The notes under the pieces are model-generated. The model ran no database searches. It saw only the letters and a program-made list of their open reading frames with translations, and was not told where the DNA came from. Both the position numbers and the translations under genes were made by a program. From Planctomycetaceae bacterium (lineage in GTDB: Bacteria > Planctomycetota > Planctomycetia > Pirellulales > PNKZ01): a DNA stretch of 58,121 bases. This document shows positions 9,356-17,486 of this stretch, one piece after another; the first letter of the stretch is position 1; the number at the start of each line of letters is the position of its first letter. The DNA lies in contig JAEUIN010000238.1 in the NCBI GenBank assembly GCA_016793115.1, positions 1-58,121 of the forward strand, in the 5' to 3' direction.

Positions 9356-10030
9356 ATGATGCCTCTGCGCTCCGTGATTTGGTCGTCGGTGCTGTTGCTC
9401 GCCCTGGGCGCTTCCGGTCGGGCCGCGGACACTGGCGCCGCACCGACCGCGGCAGCGGCCGCCAAGCCGACGAAAGAGCGGCCGGCGACCGCAGCTGAAA
9501 AGAAGGAAGTGCTTGGGCCGACTGCACCGACGAAGAGTACGCCGATCGGACCTTCCACAACGCTCGGTTTAACGACGCCGAACACGGAGCCAAGCGCCGA
9601 AACGGCGGACGTCGACGTCGCCAGCGAAACGCTGTTCGTGACGAGCGTCGCCTTTCTGCATCAATCGTTCATCGGCATCGGCATGCTGGCCGAGACGGCC
9701 GGTTCCGGCGCCTACGACGGCCAAGCGGCCGCCGATCTGCTCGACACTCATCATTCCTTAGCTGAGCAAGTCGAATCGCAACTGCGGTTGTTGGCCGCCG
9801 CCCCGGGCCTCGACGACGCCGACCGCGAAGCCATCGGCGAACTTGTGCGAGTCGCTCAGCTCAACAAGCTGCAATGCGAAGCGCTCGCCGGCTTCTGGGA
9901 AGGAGACTCGGTGAAAGAAAAAACTTTTGAAACGCTTCGTGAAGCGGCGGCGAAAGAACTCGACAAGTACGGCGAAGAGGAGTCGGTCGAACCGGTCGCC
10001 GCGCAACCGGGGTCGTCGACGCGAAAGTAG
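9356..10030 (+). CDS. Small secreted helical protein, paralogue of the preceding gene
   Basis: About 224 residues. ATG 9356 is preferred over ATG 9347 because AAGGA lies 8 bases upstream of 9356 but overlaps 9347. A signal peptide (SVIWSSVLLLALGASGRA) is followed by an Ala/Pro/Thr-rich linker (about 25-80) and a helical domain (about 85-205) resembling the protein encoded at 8701-9189, including FLHQSFIGIGM against FLQQANLSIGV. The tail is acidic, then Ser/Arg-rich. The 166-base gap contains no clear terminator, so the pair may be co-transcribed. Function is unknown. Confidence 0.75.
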   Translation: MMPLRSVIWSSVLLLALGASGRAADTGAAPTAAAAAKPTKERPATAAEKKEVLGPTAPTKSTPIGPSTTLGLTTPNTEPSAETADVDVASETLFVTSVAFLHQSFIGIGMLAETAGSGAYDGQAAADLLDTHHSLAEQVESQLRLLAAAPGLDDADREAIGELVRVAQLNKLQCEALAGFWEGDSVKEKTFETLREAAAKELDKYGEEESVEPVAAQPGSSTRK

Positions 10031-10067
10031 CCGGCCGCTCGGAGCGCAGGATTCCCGGCTCCGCAGT

Positions 10068-10286
10068 TCAAGATTCCGCTGCAGGATTATTCTTGCAGGG
10101 TTTGTCCGGCTCGTCGTCGCTCAGCAGCACGAGCATAATACCGATCACGGCGAGCGTCGCGCCGGCCAGCGCTCCCTGCTTGGCGCGGCCTTTCACCTTG
10201 CCGCAGACGATCGCGCCGGCCGTGCCCCAGAAAACGACCCACGCCCCAAGAAAGATCAGCCAGAGTTTGAGTCCGTAAGGGTCCAT
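10068..10286 (-). CDS. Small integral membrane protein
   Basis: 72 residues with two predicted membrane helices (about 8-28 and 39-56) separated by a short basic loop (CGKVKGRAKQG), which by the positive-inside rule would face the cytoplasm. The polar C-terminus has a DDEPD acidic patch. No family is recognised. The start is ATG with only a weak GGCGG upstream. It lies between the PDZ-protein gene and the paralogue pair; the hydrophobicity pattern is the main reason to believe it. Confidence 0.6.
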   Translation of the reverse strand: MDPYGLKLWLIFLGAWVVFWGTAGAIVCGKVKGRAKQGALAGATLAVIGIMLVLLSDDEPDKPCKNNPAAES

Positions 10287-10374
10287 AAACTACGCCGCCG
10301 GTAAGAACTGATCGGCACGATGCGGTCGGCATCATTCAGCAAAGCCAACTCGCACGGCGTCTGTCGATGAATAG

Positions 10375-11595
10375 TTACAGCGATTTCTTCAATTCTTGCA
10401 GTTCTTTTTCCAGTTGTTCGATGCGCTCGCGAATTCGCTTTTCTTCGGCAGCGCGCGCCTCGTCCGCCTGCTTCACCGTCGCCGACGGAGCGGGCTCGCG
10501 CTTCGACGGAGCAGGCACAACCGGTGCCGTCGCCGGAGGGTCGACCGGAGTCGGCACGGCGGTCTCCTGCGGCACAGCCGGCGCGGCGACGATCGACGGC
10601 GGCGCGACAAGCTTCACCCGTCGTTCATAGAGTTGGCCGTAGCGATAAAAACTCAACCGCACTTCCGCACCCGCGCCGCGCTGCTGAACGACGGCGGCCA
10701 AGTCGTTGGGCTCGTTGACGATCGTTCCGTCGATCGCCGTGATGACCGCGTCGATTGGAATACCGGCCTCTCGGGCCGGTGAATCGGGTCGCACTTCCAC
10801 CACCAGCGCGCCGCGCGGCTCGGGGAGATTCATCGCCAATTGCAGTTCGGGAGTGATACGCACCGTGCGAATTCCCAAAAGTCCGGTCCGCGCGGCCGTC
10901 GCCGCGCGACCGTTGGGGTTCACGACCACAGGTCCGACGGCCGGGGCCGACGCGGTCGCTCCGTTCGGCGCTGGAGTTTGCGGAGGCGGCAGTTGCGGAA
11001 CGTTGATCGGCGTCGCTTCCGGATGGGGAATCGCGCGCTGAGTCGGCGTCGGCATGACGCTCGGCGTTGCGCCGGGGTCGCCGGGAACGACAACGTCGAC
11101 TCCCTCCTGTTGAATGCGACCGAAGTTTTGAAAGCGGCGCTGCTCCGGCGGCGGGCGCTTGGTGAGCACGACGTCGAACTGCTTGACTTCGCCGTTGCGC
11201 AAGACGACGAACGTCACCTCCTCGCCGACGACGCGATTGGTCATCACGTCCGCCATTCCATCGAGACTATCGACCGCGACGCCGTCGATGCTGGTGATGA
11301 CGTCGCCGACCTGCAAGCCGCCGATCGCCGCAGGGCCTGCCGCCAACACGTCGAGCAAGCGCACTCCGCGCCCCGCACTGTCGCGATCGTCGGCGATGAT
11401 GCCCAAATAGCCCGGCTCGTCGCTCGTTGCGGACCGCGGACCGCCCCGCTCCGACGGCGGAGCAAGTTGTGGTACGCCGGACGACGTCGGTTGCGTCAAC
11501 TTCCGCTCTAAGTCTTCCAAAGCCTGCTGCGCACGCAAGATTTGGGGAGCGATCGCCATCGCCATCACCGCCGCGCCGATCCAACGCCTCGCCAT
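10375..11595 (-). CDS. Secreted protein with two PDZ domains and a C-terminal coiled coil
   Basis: About 406 residues. ATG 11595 has GGAG 8 bases upstream; the GTG three codons earlier is too close to that site. A signal peptide (about 1-20) is followed by PDZ domain 1 (about 60-150, GYLGIIADD ... GLQVGDVITSIDG), a Pro/Ala-rich linker, PDZ domain 2 (about 235-325, GLLGIRTV ... EAGIPIDAVITAIDG) and a charged coiled coil at the end (RIRERIEQLEKELQELKK). No HtrA protease domain is present, so this is a PDZ-only scaffold or regulator that likely binds C-termini of envelope proteins. Confidence 0.85.
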   Translation of the reverse strand: MARRWIGAAVMAMAIAPQILRAQQALEDLERKLTQPTSSGVPQLAPPSERGGPRSATSDEPGYLGIIADDRDSAGRGVRLLDVLAAGPAAIGGLQVGDVITSIDGVAVDSLDGMADVMTNRVVGEEVTFVVLRNGEVKQFDVVLTKRPPPEQRRFQNFGRIQQEGVDVVVPGDPGATPSVMPTPTQRAIPHPEATPINVPQLPPPQTPAPNGATASAPAVGPVVVNPNGRAATAARTGLLGIRTVRITPELQLAMNLPEPRGALVVEVRPDSPAREAGIPIDAVITAIDGTIVNEPNDLAAVVQQRGAGAEVRLSFYRYGQLYERRVKLVAPPSIVAAPAVPQETAVPTPVDPPATAPVVPAPSKREPAPSATVKQADEARAAEEKRIRERIEQLEKELQELKKSL

Positions 11596-11751
11596 GTCGA
11601 TCACTCCACGTATGGATAGTCGCCGCTTCGCTAGAATCCGGTCGTCGTAGCGACGCGAGCGATTTCGGTAATTTCGGTCGCCGCCGCCATGGCCCTCAAT
11701 ATAAACTGCTCGGCGTACGCTCGCGAACAGTTAACCTAACCGGGAAAGACG

Positions 11752-12699
11752 ATGCCGTCGTCGCACATCACCATCGAGCGACTCGCCGCCGACGCCGAGC
11801 CGGCCGCGCTGAGGTCCGCCTTCGGTTTGGTTTTGCGAACTCTACCTCCTACGACGGCCTTAGATCTTGCTACGACGACGATGTTCGCCGCCCGCCGAGA
11901 TGCCGCGGCGTTTGGCAAGCTATGGGGAGCCTACGACGCGAACGGAGCGCTCCGCGGGGCGATTTGGGCTCAACTGCGCCCCGGCAACGTCGCAGTCGTC
12001 TGGCCCCCTCAGTGGATTGATTCGTCCGACGTCGCGCCATCGCTCCCCGACCCGCTTCTTGAGGCTCTGATCGGCGCATTACGGCGGAGCGGCGTGCTGC
12101 TCGCGCAAAGTCTGCTTCCCGACGTCGAATGTCAAGAAGCGCGCACGCTGCTCGCAGGCGGCTTCGAACATTTGGCGGAACTTACGTATCTCTCCGCCGA
12201 CGTTGCGCCGCAGGCCTCGCCGACTCCGCGCGACGACGCCCCGGCGGAATTGCGGTTCGTCGCCTACTCGCCGGCGGACCGCGCACGGCTGACGGCGCTT
12301 GTCGATCGTAGTTACGAGGGGACGCTCGACTGCCCGGCGCTCAACGGCACGCGCCCGACGAGCGAAGTGCTGGACGAGTATGAAGCGATCGGAACGATCG
12401 GCACGCGCGGATGGTTTTTCGTCCGTCGTCAAGAGGCCGACGTCGGCTGTTTATTGTTGGCGGATCATCCCCAACTCGATCAAGTTGAACTTGTGTACAT
12501 GGCTCTCTTGCCGAAGGCGCGCGGATGCGGTTGGGGGGAAGTGATCACGCGCGCGAGTTTGCGGATTGCCGGGGATTTCGGTCGCGCGCGGGTCGTGCTG
12601 GCCGTCGATGCGGCAAATACTCCGGCTGCGGCCCATTATCGTCGTGCGGGATTTCGCACTTGGGAAACGCGCTCGGCTTTCGTATGCAAGCTCGCATAG
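11752..12699 (+). CDS. GNAT family N-acetyltransferase
   Basis: 315 residues, cytoplasmic. The C-terminal GCN5-related domain (about 165-310) has the acetyl-CoA pyrophosphate loop LLPKARGCGWGEVI, matching Q/R-x-x-G-x-G/A, followed by NTPAAAHYRRAGF, the usual motif B ending. The N-terminal half (about 1-150) looks like a degenerate second GNAT fold without the loop, so a tandem GNAT architecture is likely. The acceptor is unknown. A GGGAAAG-type ribosome binding site precedes ATG. The 51 bases around 11700 separate it from the divergent PDZ gene promoter region. Confidence 0.85.
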   Translation: MPSSHITIERLAADAEPAALRSAFGLVLRTLPPTTALDLATTTMFAARRDAAAFGKLWGAYDANGALRGAIWAQLRPGNVAVVWPPQWIDSSDVAPSLPDPLLEALIGALRRSGVLLAQSLLPDVECQEARTLLAGGFEHLAELTYLSADVAPQASPTPRDDAPAELRFVAYSPADRARLTALVDRSYEGTLDCPALNGTRPTSEVLDEYEAIGTIGTRGWFFVRRQEADVGCLLLADHPQLDQVELVYMALLPKARGCGWGEVITRASLRIAGDFGRARVVLAVDAANTPAAAHYRRAGFRTWETRSAFVCKLA

Positions 12700-13361
12700 C
12701 GCGCGAGAAACTTGCGGTCGTCGCCGACGCACTTGTTTTTCAGGCGTTTGCCGAACTCCGTCGCGCAGCGACGCCGCGGTGCGATAAACGAGCCGACAAG
12801 TTTTCCACGCGCGTCGCCTCGCGCAGCGAAAGATTTTTTTCTCAAGGAAGTGCGACGACGCCCGCTTGTTTGCCGCAAATTTTTTCACGCCCGCACGCGG
12901 TTCGCTCACCTTGTGAATGACGCTGATGTACGGCGCTTTGACAGCGGTGCCGGCAAGCGTACAATCCCGTCCTTGGGTGACAACCAAAGGGCGACGGAGC
13001 TAGCGTTCGCACGACGGAAAAATTTGCCGATTTCGCGGCGACTTTTCCCTCATCGAACGTCGGCGTCGCCGCCGAGGCTCGTGGGTTCGTCGGCCGCCGA
13101 GGCCGACCCGGTCGGCAAGCCGCAAGAGTCGCGTCGCACGCCAAGTCGACGACCTCTGCGCTCGGTCGTCGGGCGAGCCGTTCGCAAGGGGAGCAGCCGG
13201 TCGGAGAGGTTCGACGCGAGGCGCGGCGATTCGCACGCGCTCGCGGCGAGCGAAGCCGTCCGTCATCGGTAAGCGCGAAGATGCGCTGCGCCGGCGACGC
13301 GACGTTCGCTCGACATTCGACTCTCCGCCCGAATCGATCAAGGCATGAGGCGCACGTACCA
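12700..13361. other. dnaA upstream region, candidate oriC or DnaA-regulated leader
   Basis: 662 bases with no supportable gene. Three nonamers differ from the DnaA box TTWTNCACA at one position: TTTTCCACG (12801-12809), TTTTTCACG (12881-12889) and TCATTCACA on the minus strand (12912-12920). T-runs at about 12834-12841 and 12879-12885 give locally AT-rich spots in otherwise GC-rich DNA. A 6-bp inverted repeat CGTCGC/GCGACG lies at 12759-12773. The boxes end just before the promoter at 12938. Both an origin and simple dnaA autoregulation fit; no GC-skew could be computed here. Confidence 0.4.
12938..12965 (+). promoter_or_regulatory. Sigma70-type promoter upstream of dnaA
   Basis: A perfect -35 TTGACA (12938-12943), a 16-base spacer and TACAAT (12960-12965, 5 of 6 to TATAAT). 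Transcription would start near 12972, leaving a leader of about 390 bases before the chosen dnaA start. The length of the leader is unusual and could be regulatory. Confidence 0.6.
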
Positions 13362-14852
13362 ATGCAGGAAGTGATGCAAGACGATAGGGAAATCGTTGCC
13401 GCGCTGCGTCGCATCCTGGCCGACAAGGTCGGTGCCGAGCGTTACGAACTGTGGTTCGCTTCGAGCGCTCAATTCCGCCGCACCGCGACGGGCGTGGTCG
13501 TCGTCGTCCCCAATTCCTTCCTCCAGGAATGGCTGCGTAACACGTTTCGCGGACAGATCGAAGATGCGGCGCGGGAAGCGCTCGGAGCCGAGGCTTCGGT
13601 CGCATTCGAAATCGACCCCGGCATCGCACCTCGCCGTACCGACAAGAAGGTCGATAAACACGATTCCGGGACGGTCGTCGTCGAACGACTCGGTGCAGGA
13701 GTCGGCGAAAGTCGTTTAGGCGACGGGCCGACCGGGATCGCGGCCGCGACCGCCGATCTTTTGGCCGCACGCGCGGAACCGGTCCCGCTCGCCGCTCCGC
13801 GCCGCCCAACCGTGCCGCGTCGCCTGCTGCGATTTGAGGAATTCGTCATCGGTACCGGCAATCGCTTGGCCTACGCCTCGGCCTTGGGATGCGCCGAGCG
13901 ACTCGGCAGCATCTCGCCGCTGGTGATTCACGGCCCGACGGGCGTGGGCAAGACGCATTTGCTGGAAGCCGTGGTCGATCTCGCACGCCGCTCGCACCCC
14001 GAATTGCAGACGGCGCTGATTTCGGCCGAGCAGTTCACGACGTCGTTTCTCGAATCGCTGCACGGCGCCGGACTGCCGAGCTTTCGACGCAAATTCCGCG
14101 GATTGCATTTGCTGGCTGTGGATGATTTGCAGTTCCTCGCAGGCAAAAAGGCGACGCTCGGCGAACTCGTCCACACGCTCGACACGCTTCAACGCGAAGG
14201 CAAGCAGGTGGTATTCACCGCCGATCGGTCGCCTGCCGAATTGAGTTTTCTCGGACCGGAATTGCGCAACCGCTTGGCGGGCGGCTTGGTCGTCGGAGTC
14301 GAACCGCCCGACATGCAGGCTCGTCTCGGGATCGCGGCGCGGATGGCCGCGAGACTCGGATTGGCATTGCCGCCGGAAGTCGGCGAATTCGTCGCCTCTC
14401 GTTTTACGGCGCATGCCCGCGAACTCTCCGGCGCTTTGCAGCGTTTGAAGGCGGCCAGCCGGGCGTTCGATCGGCCGATCGATCTGCCGCTGGCCGAGCA
14501 CACGCTGGCCGAACTGATTCGCGGGCGACAAAAGATGGTCCGCTTAGCGGACATCGAAAAGGCCGTCTGTGACGTATTCGGCCTAGAAGACGAAGCGCTC
14601 CGCTCGCAGCGAAAGGGTAAGAATGTCAGCCATCCGCGCATGCTCGCGATGTGGCTCGCGCGGAAGTACACCCGCGCCGCACTGAGCGAGATCGGCCACT
14701 ACTTCGGCGGTCGCAGCCATAGCACGGTGATCTCCGCGCAGAAGAAAGTCACCGGCTGGATGACGTCCGACGAAGCGATCCCGACCGCCGGCGGCCGCTG
14801 CCGCTTCGACGAAGCGCTCCGCAAAGTGGAATTGGCGATCGAAAAGGGATAG
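13362..14852 (+). CDS. dnaA: Chromosomal replication initiator protein DnaA
   Basis: About 496 residues. Domain I (about 5-85) has the AERYELWF and NSFLQEWLRN segments of DnaA N-termini; domain II is a variable linker (about 85-155). Domain III is the AAA+ ATPase, with Walker A GPTGVGKTH at 191-199, Walker B LLAVDD at 250-255, and sensor/arginine-finger region around PELRNRLAGGLVV. Domain IV carries the DNA-binding signature with AMWLARKYTRAALSEIG and FGGRSHSTV. The long frame opens at 13281; ATG 13362 fits the family N-terminus, with ATG 13374 an alternative. It opens replication origins as an ATP-bound oligomer. Neighbours are not dnaN/recF/gyrB; a DUF1570 gene converges downstream. Confidence 0.96.
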   Translation: MQEVMQDDREIVAALRRILADKVGAERYELWFASSAQFRRTATGVVVVVPNSFLQEWLRNTFRGQIEDAAREALGAEASVAFEIDPGIAPRRTDKKVDKHDSGTVVVERLGAGVGESRLGDGPTGIAAATADLLAARAEPVPLAAPRRPTVPRRLLRFEEFVIGTGNRLAYASALGCAERLGSISPLVIHGPTGVGKTHLLEAVVDLARRSHPELQTALISAEQFTTSFLESLHGAGLPSFRRKFRGLHLLAVDDLQFLAGKKATLGELVHTLDTLQREGKQVVFTADRSPAELSFLGPELRNRLAGGLVVGVEPPDMQARLGIAARMAARLGLALPPEVGEFVASRFTAHARELSGALQRLKAASRAFDRPIDLPLAEHTLAELIRGRQKMVRLADIEKAVCDVFGLEDEALRSQRKGKNVSHPRMLAMWLARKYTRAALSEIGHYFGGRSHSTVISAQKKVTGWMTSDEAIPTAGGRCRFDEALRKVELAIEKG

Positions 14853-14939
14853 GAGCGACGGGAGTTGAAGCGATCGAGTTAAATCGACTGCCCCAAAGTT
14901 TGGCCGGTCGTTTTGCCTTTTGCGTTCCGACCTCTAACG

Positions 14940-16061
14940 TTATTTCACCCGGCTCATATAGCGCAAGAAGTCTTTGTCGAGCGTTTCCAGATCATCGCCG
15001 AAGGCCATGCGAAATTCCGCGAGGCGCGTTTCGGCCGTGTCTTTCACCAGCGGCGACTTCCCGCCAAGCGTCTGCATATACGCCTGAAATTGCTTTCCCT
15101 TGGCGTTGATCAGGTAGTAGTTGAGCGCCCAAGCTTCGGCATAACCGTCGGCCGTCGACAATCGCTGGTCGTCTCTCAACAGCGCCGTCAAGGCATCCGC
15201 AGATCGCCGCGGCAGTGAAGCGCGAAACGCCGCCAGACGCGGTGCGTTCACCTTGCCGATGGTGCGCCAACCTTTGGCCGCATCAAGATCCGGCGATTCG
15301 AAGTAAACGGCCAAGCCTTCGCTCAGCCATTTCGGAATGTCGGCGTAGCGTTGATGCATACCGACGTTGAATACGATTTGGTGCGTCGCCTCGTGAACGA
15401 TCGTCGCGACCATGCTGAACGCTTCCGGCCGCGACAACGCTTGCGTGATTTGCGCCGCATTGCCTCGCTGAGCGATCGTGCCGGCCTGACCCGTCAGGTC
15501 GTACATCGTCATGCGGTTGGTCTTAAGGCTGTAGTAACCGATGATCGAGTTGACGGAGTCGCCCAAGTCGCGCTGCGCGTAGCGGGAATAGCTTGCCCGA
15601 TCGCCGAACACGACGGCCACCAACGGGCCGGCCGGCTCGTGCAGCGTGAAGCCGCGATGGGTCCAATAATTGTTAAAGGCCGAGTACAGCCGCTCGTAAA
15701 GTCCGCCGCACCACTGAGCATAGGCTCGCGAGGTGTTGTAACAGATCAGGTAGTGCTTGGTTTGCAGCGTTTCGAAGCCGGACGGCAGTTCGGCGAGCAT
15801 TACGGCCGCCAGCTCGTCGGCGCGGTAGGGAGCATACGCCTCGTCGTCGGAACTGATGCTTGCTTGTTCGTCGGCAGTTACGCCCCAAAGAGCGCCGTCG
15901 CGCGTTTCTAACAAGACGCCGCCGTCCTGTGTGCGAACGACGATCCGGCCGACCAATTCTTGTTCGACGCCGTCGCGACGCATGACGACGCGATCGATCG
16001 CTTCTACGTAGACGACGAGCGACAGCCAAGCGACGACGGCGGCGACGTACGAGGTGTTCAC
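14940..16061 (-). CDS. DUF1570-type secreted protein with HExxH zinc-peptidase motif
   Basis: 373 residues starting at GTG 16061 (CGGA about 6 bases upstream). A single N-terminal hydrophobic stretch (about 4-20) is a signal peptide or anchor. The central region has IVHEATHQI with His223, Glu224 and His227, followed by WLSEGLAVYFE, whose Glu248 fits the third zinc ligand of gluzincin peptidases. Metallopeptidase activity is inferred from this motif; the family is a planctomycete domain of unknown function. An SH3-like N-terminal strand region (about 22-70) precedes it. It converges on dnaA with 87 bases between stops. Confidence 0.82.
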   Translation of the reverse strand: MNTSYVAAVVAWLSLVVYVEAIDRVVMRRDGVEQELVGRIVVRTQDGGVLLETRDGALWGVTADEQASISSDDEAYAPYRADELAAVMLAELPSGFETLQTKHYLICYNTSRAYAQWCGGLYERLYSAFNNYWTHRGFTLHEPAGPLVAVVFGDRASYSRYAQRDLGDSVNSIIGYYSLKTNRMTMYDLTGQAGTIAQRGNAAQITQALSRPEAFSMVATIVHEATHQIVFNVGMHQRYADIPKWLSEGLAVYFESPDLDAAKGWRTIGKVNAPRLAAFRASLPRRSADALTALLRDDQRLSTADGYAEAWALNYYLINAKGKQFQAYMQTLGGKSPLVKDTAETRLAEFRMAFGDDLETLDKDFLRYMSRVK

Positions 16062-16346
16062 GGGCGGTCCGATGTCGAGCTTGCGAGATCGCCGTCGCGA
16101 GCCCGGCGAGGAAAGGGGGCGGAGGATAACGTTTTTAGAATTCGGCGGCTGCGCAGTCTCTTCGTACTATCGTAACATGCGCCGCCGGCAGCGGCAGCGA
16201 CGCCGCTCGCAACGGCCGCCCGGCTTCACTGGAGGACCTTCGGCGACTCGGCTTGGCCCCCCGCCCGCGGCTCGCTATAGTCGCTCCCCACGCTTCTCGC
16301 AGGCGCGGGGTTTCGCTTCGCGCTCACGTCGCAATCCATTCGTCGG

Positions 16347-17069
16347 ATGAACCGCATGGCCGCCTTGCGCTTCGATTCTCGTTTCTCGCTCTGGGCCGCG
16401 ACGGCCTTGATCCTTCTCGCCTCCCCCGGCTGCTCCATGACGCGCGCCCGGCCGCTGTGGGTGCAAAACATGGTCTTCTGGGAAGAAGAGGATAAAGACG
16501 AGCGTTACGCCAAAGAAACGCCGGCGATGCGACTCGACGCCCTGCGCGAGCAATCAAAGACTCTGCCGAGCTTGCCGGAAGCGGAACACGCCGCCGTCGC
16601 GCAAAAACTGTCCCAAGAATACCGCAATGAGTCCGACGCCCTCGTCCGCTGTCATCAAGTGCGGGCCATTGCCCAGTGCCGGTCGCCGTTGGCGGCCGAA
16701 ACGCTCGAAGCGGCGCTTTCCGACTCCGACCGTGATGTACGAATCGCCGCTTGCGACAGTTGGGGCGTGCATGGAGGGCCGCAGGCCGCCGCGCAGTTGA
16801 GCACCGCGCTGCGTAAGGATTCCGATTCCGACGTGCGACTCGCGGCCGCCCGCGCTTTGGGCAAAGTCGGCGGCCAAGAGGCGATCGCCGCGCTCGCACC
16901 GGCGTTGGAAGATCCGGACCCCGCAATGCAATATCGGGCCGTGCAATCGCTCCGCCAAATCTCCGGCAAAGACTTCGGAGACGATGCGAATGCTTGGCGT
17001 GAATTTACGCGCGGCGGCAATCCGGCGGAGATTTCCACCGTGCAACGGATGAAGCTAAATTTCTTCTAA
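16347..17069 (+). CDS. HEAT-repeat protein, probable lipoprotein
   Basis: 240 residues. The N-terminus has a hydrophobic stretch ending ILLASPGCSM; Cys at about 29 could be lipidated, although Pro at -2 is not ideal for a lipobox. From about residue 80 the sequence is made of HEAT or PBS-lyase-like helical repeats with the recurrent pattern D-x-D-x-x-V-R-x-A-A (SDRDVRIAACDSWG, SDSDVRLAAARALG, PDPAMQYRAVQSLR). Such repeats mediate protein binding. The divergent DUF1570 gene shares the 285-base upstream region. ATG 16356 is a possible alternative start. Confidence 0.82.
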   Translation: MNRMAALRFDSRFSLWAATALILLASPGCSMTRARPLWVQNMVFWEEEDKDERYAKETPAMRLDALREQSKTLPSLPEAEHAAVAQKLSQEYRNESDALVRCHQVRAIAQCRSPLAAETLEAALSDSDRDVRIAACDSWGVHGGPQAAAQLSTALRKDSDSDVRLAAARALGKVGGQEAIAALAPALEDPDPAMQYRAVQSLRQISGKDFGDDANAWREFTRGGNPAEISTVQRMKLNFF

Positions 17070-17486
17070 GCGTTTTCGGTGTGGGGCGAAGCCCGACGAA
17101 GCGGAAGCGGCCGACGAAGTTTTGCACCGACGTCTTGATCGGTTTTCGGCTTTGATCGGTGACTTTTCGGCAAGAAGCCGTGCTCAGCAATGCCGGCGCA
17201 GCACAAATTAGGCGATCTAGAGCCAGTCTGCCGCTTATGCTCGATCTGCCGTATTTCCGCCCCGGGTGGGTCGATACCTTTCCTACCGAAGTCCTTGCGT
17301 GGAAACGCGCACTTTCCAGGCGGTAGTGGCGACCCCCATACCTCGAGGCCGCGCAACGATTCGGTGATCGATACGAGGCTGCGCGCCGCGTGTCGAGCCC
17401 CTACCCTATTGCGACCGCCCGCCGGTCGACATCCGGCGGGGGTCGGTCTTTCCTCGAATTGCCACGCGATATCCAAAGGCAGGGTC
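17070..17486. other. Leader region of the 17487 gene with a GC-rich hairpin
   Basis: 417 bases without a supported gene. The frame of the next gene stays open back to 17190 but has no ribosome binding site or signal peptide there. A strong hairpin lies at 17413-17444: GACC, one bulged G, CCCGCCGG, a 7-base loop, then CCGGCGGG and GGTC. It ends about 40 bases before the start codon and is followed only by a weak T-run, so it could be a structured 5' leader or an attenuator. Confidence 0.4.

Noticed and set aside
12712..13272. 186-codon open frame upstream of dnaA
   Set aside because: Arg/Ser-rich translation typical of noncoding GC-rich DNA; it overlaps the DnaA boxes and the sigma70-type promoter.
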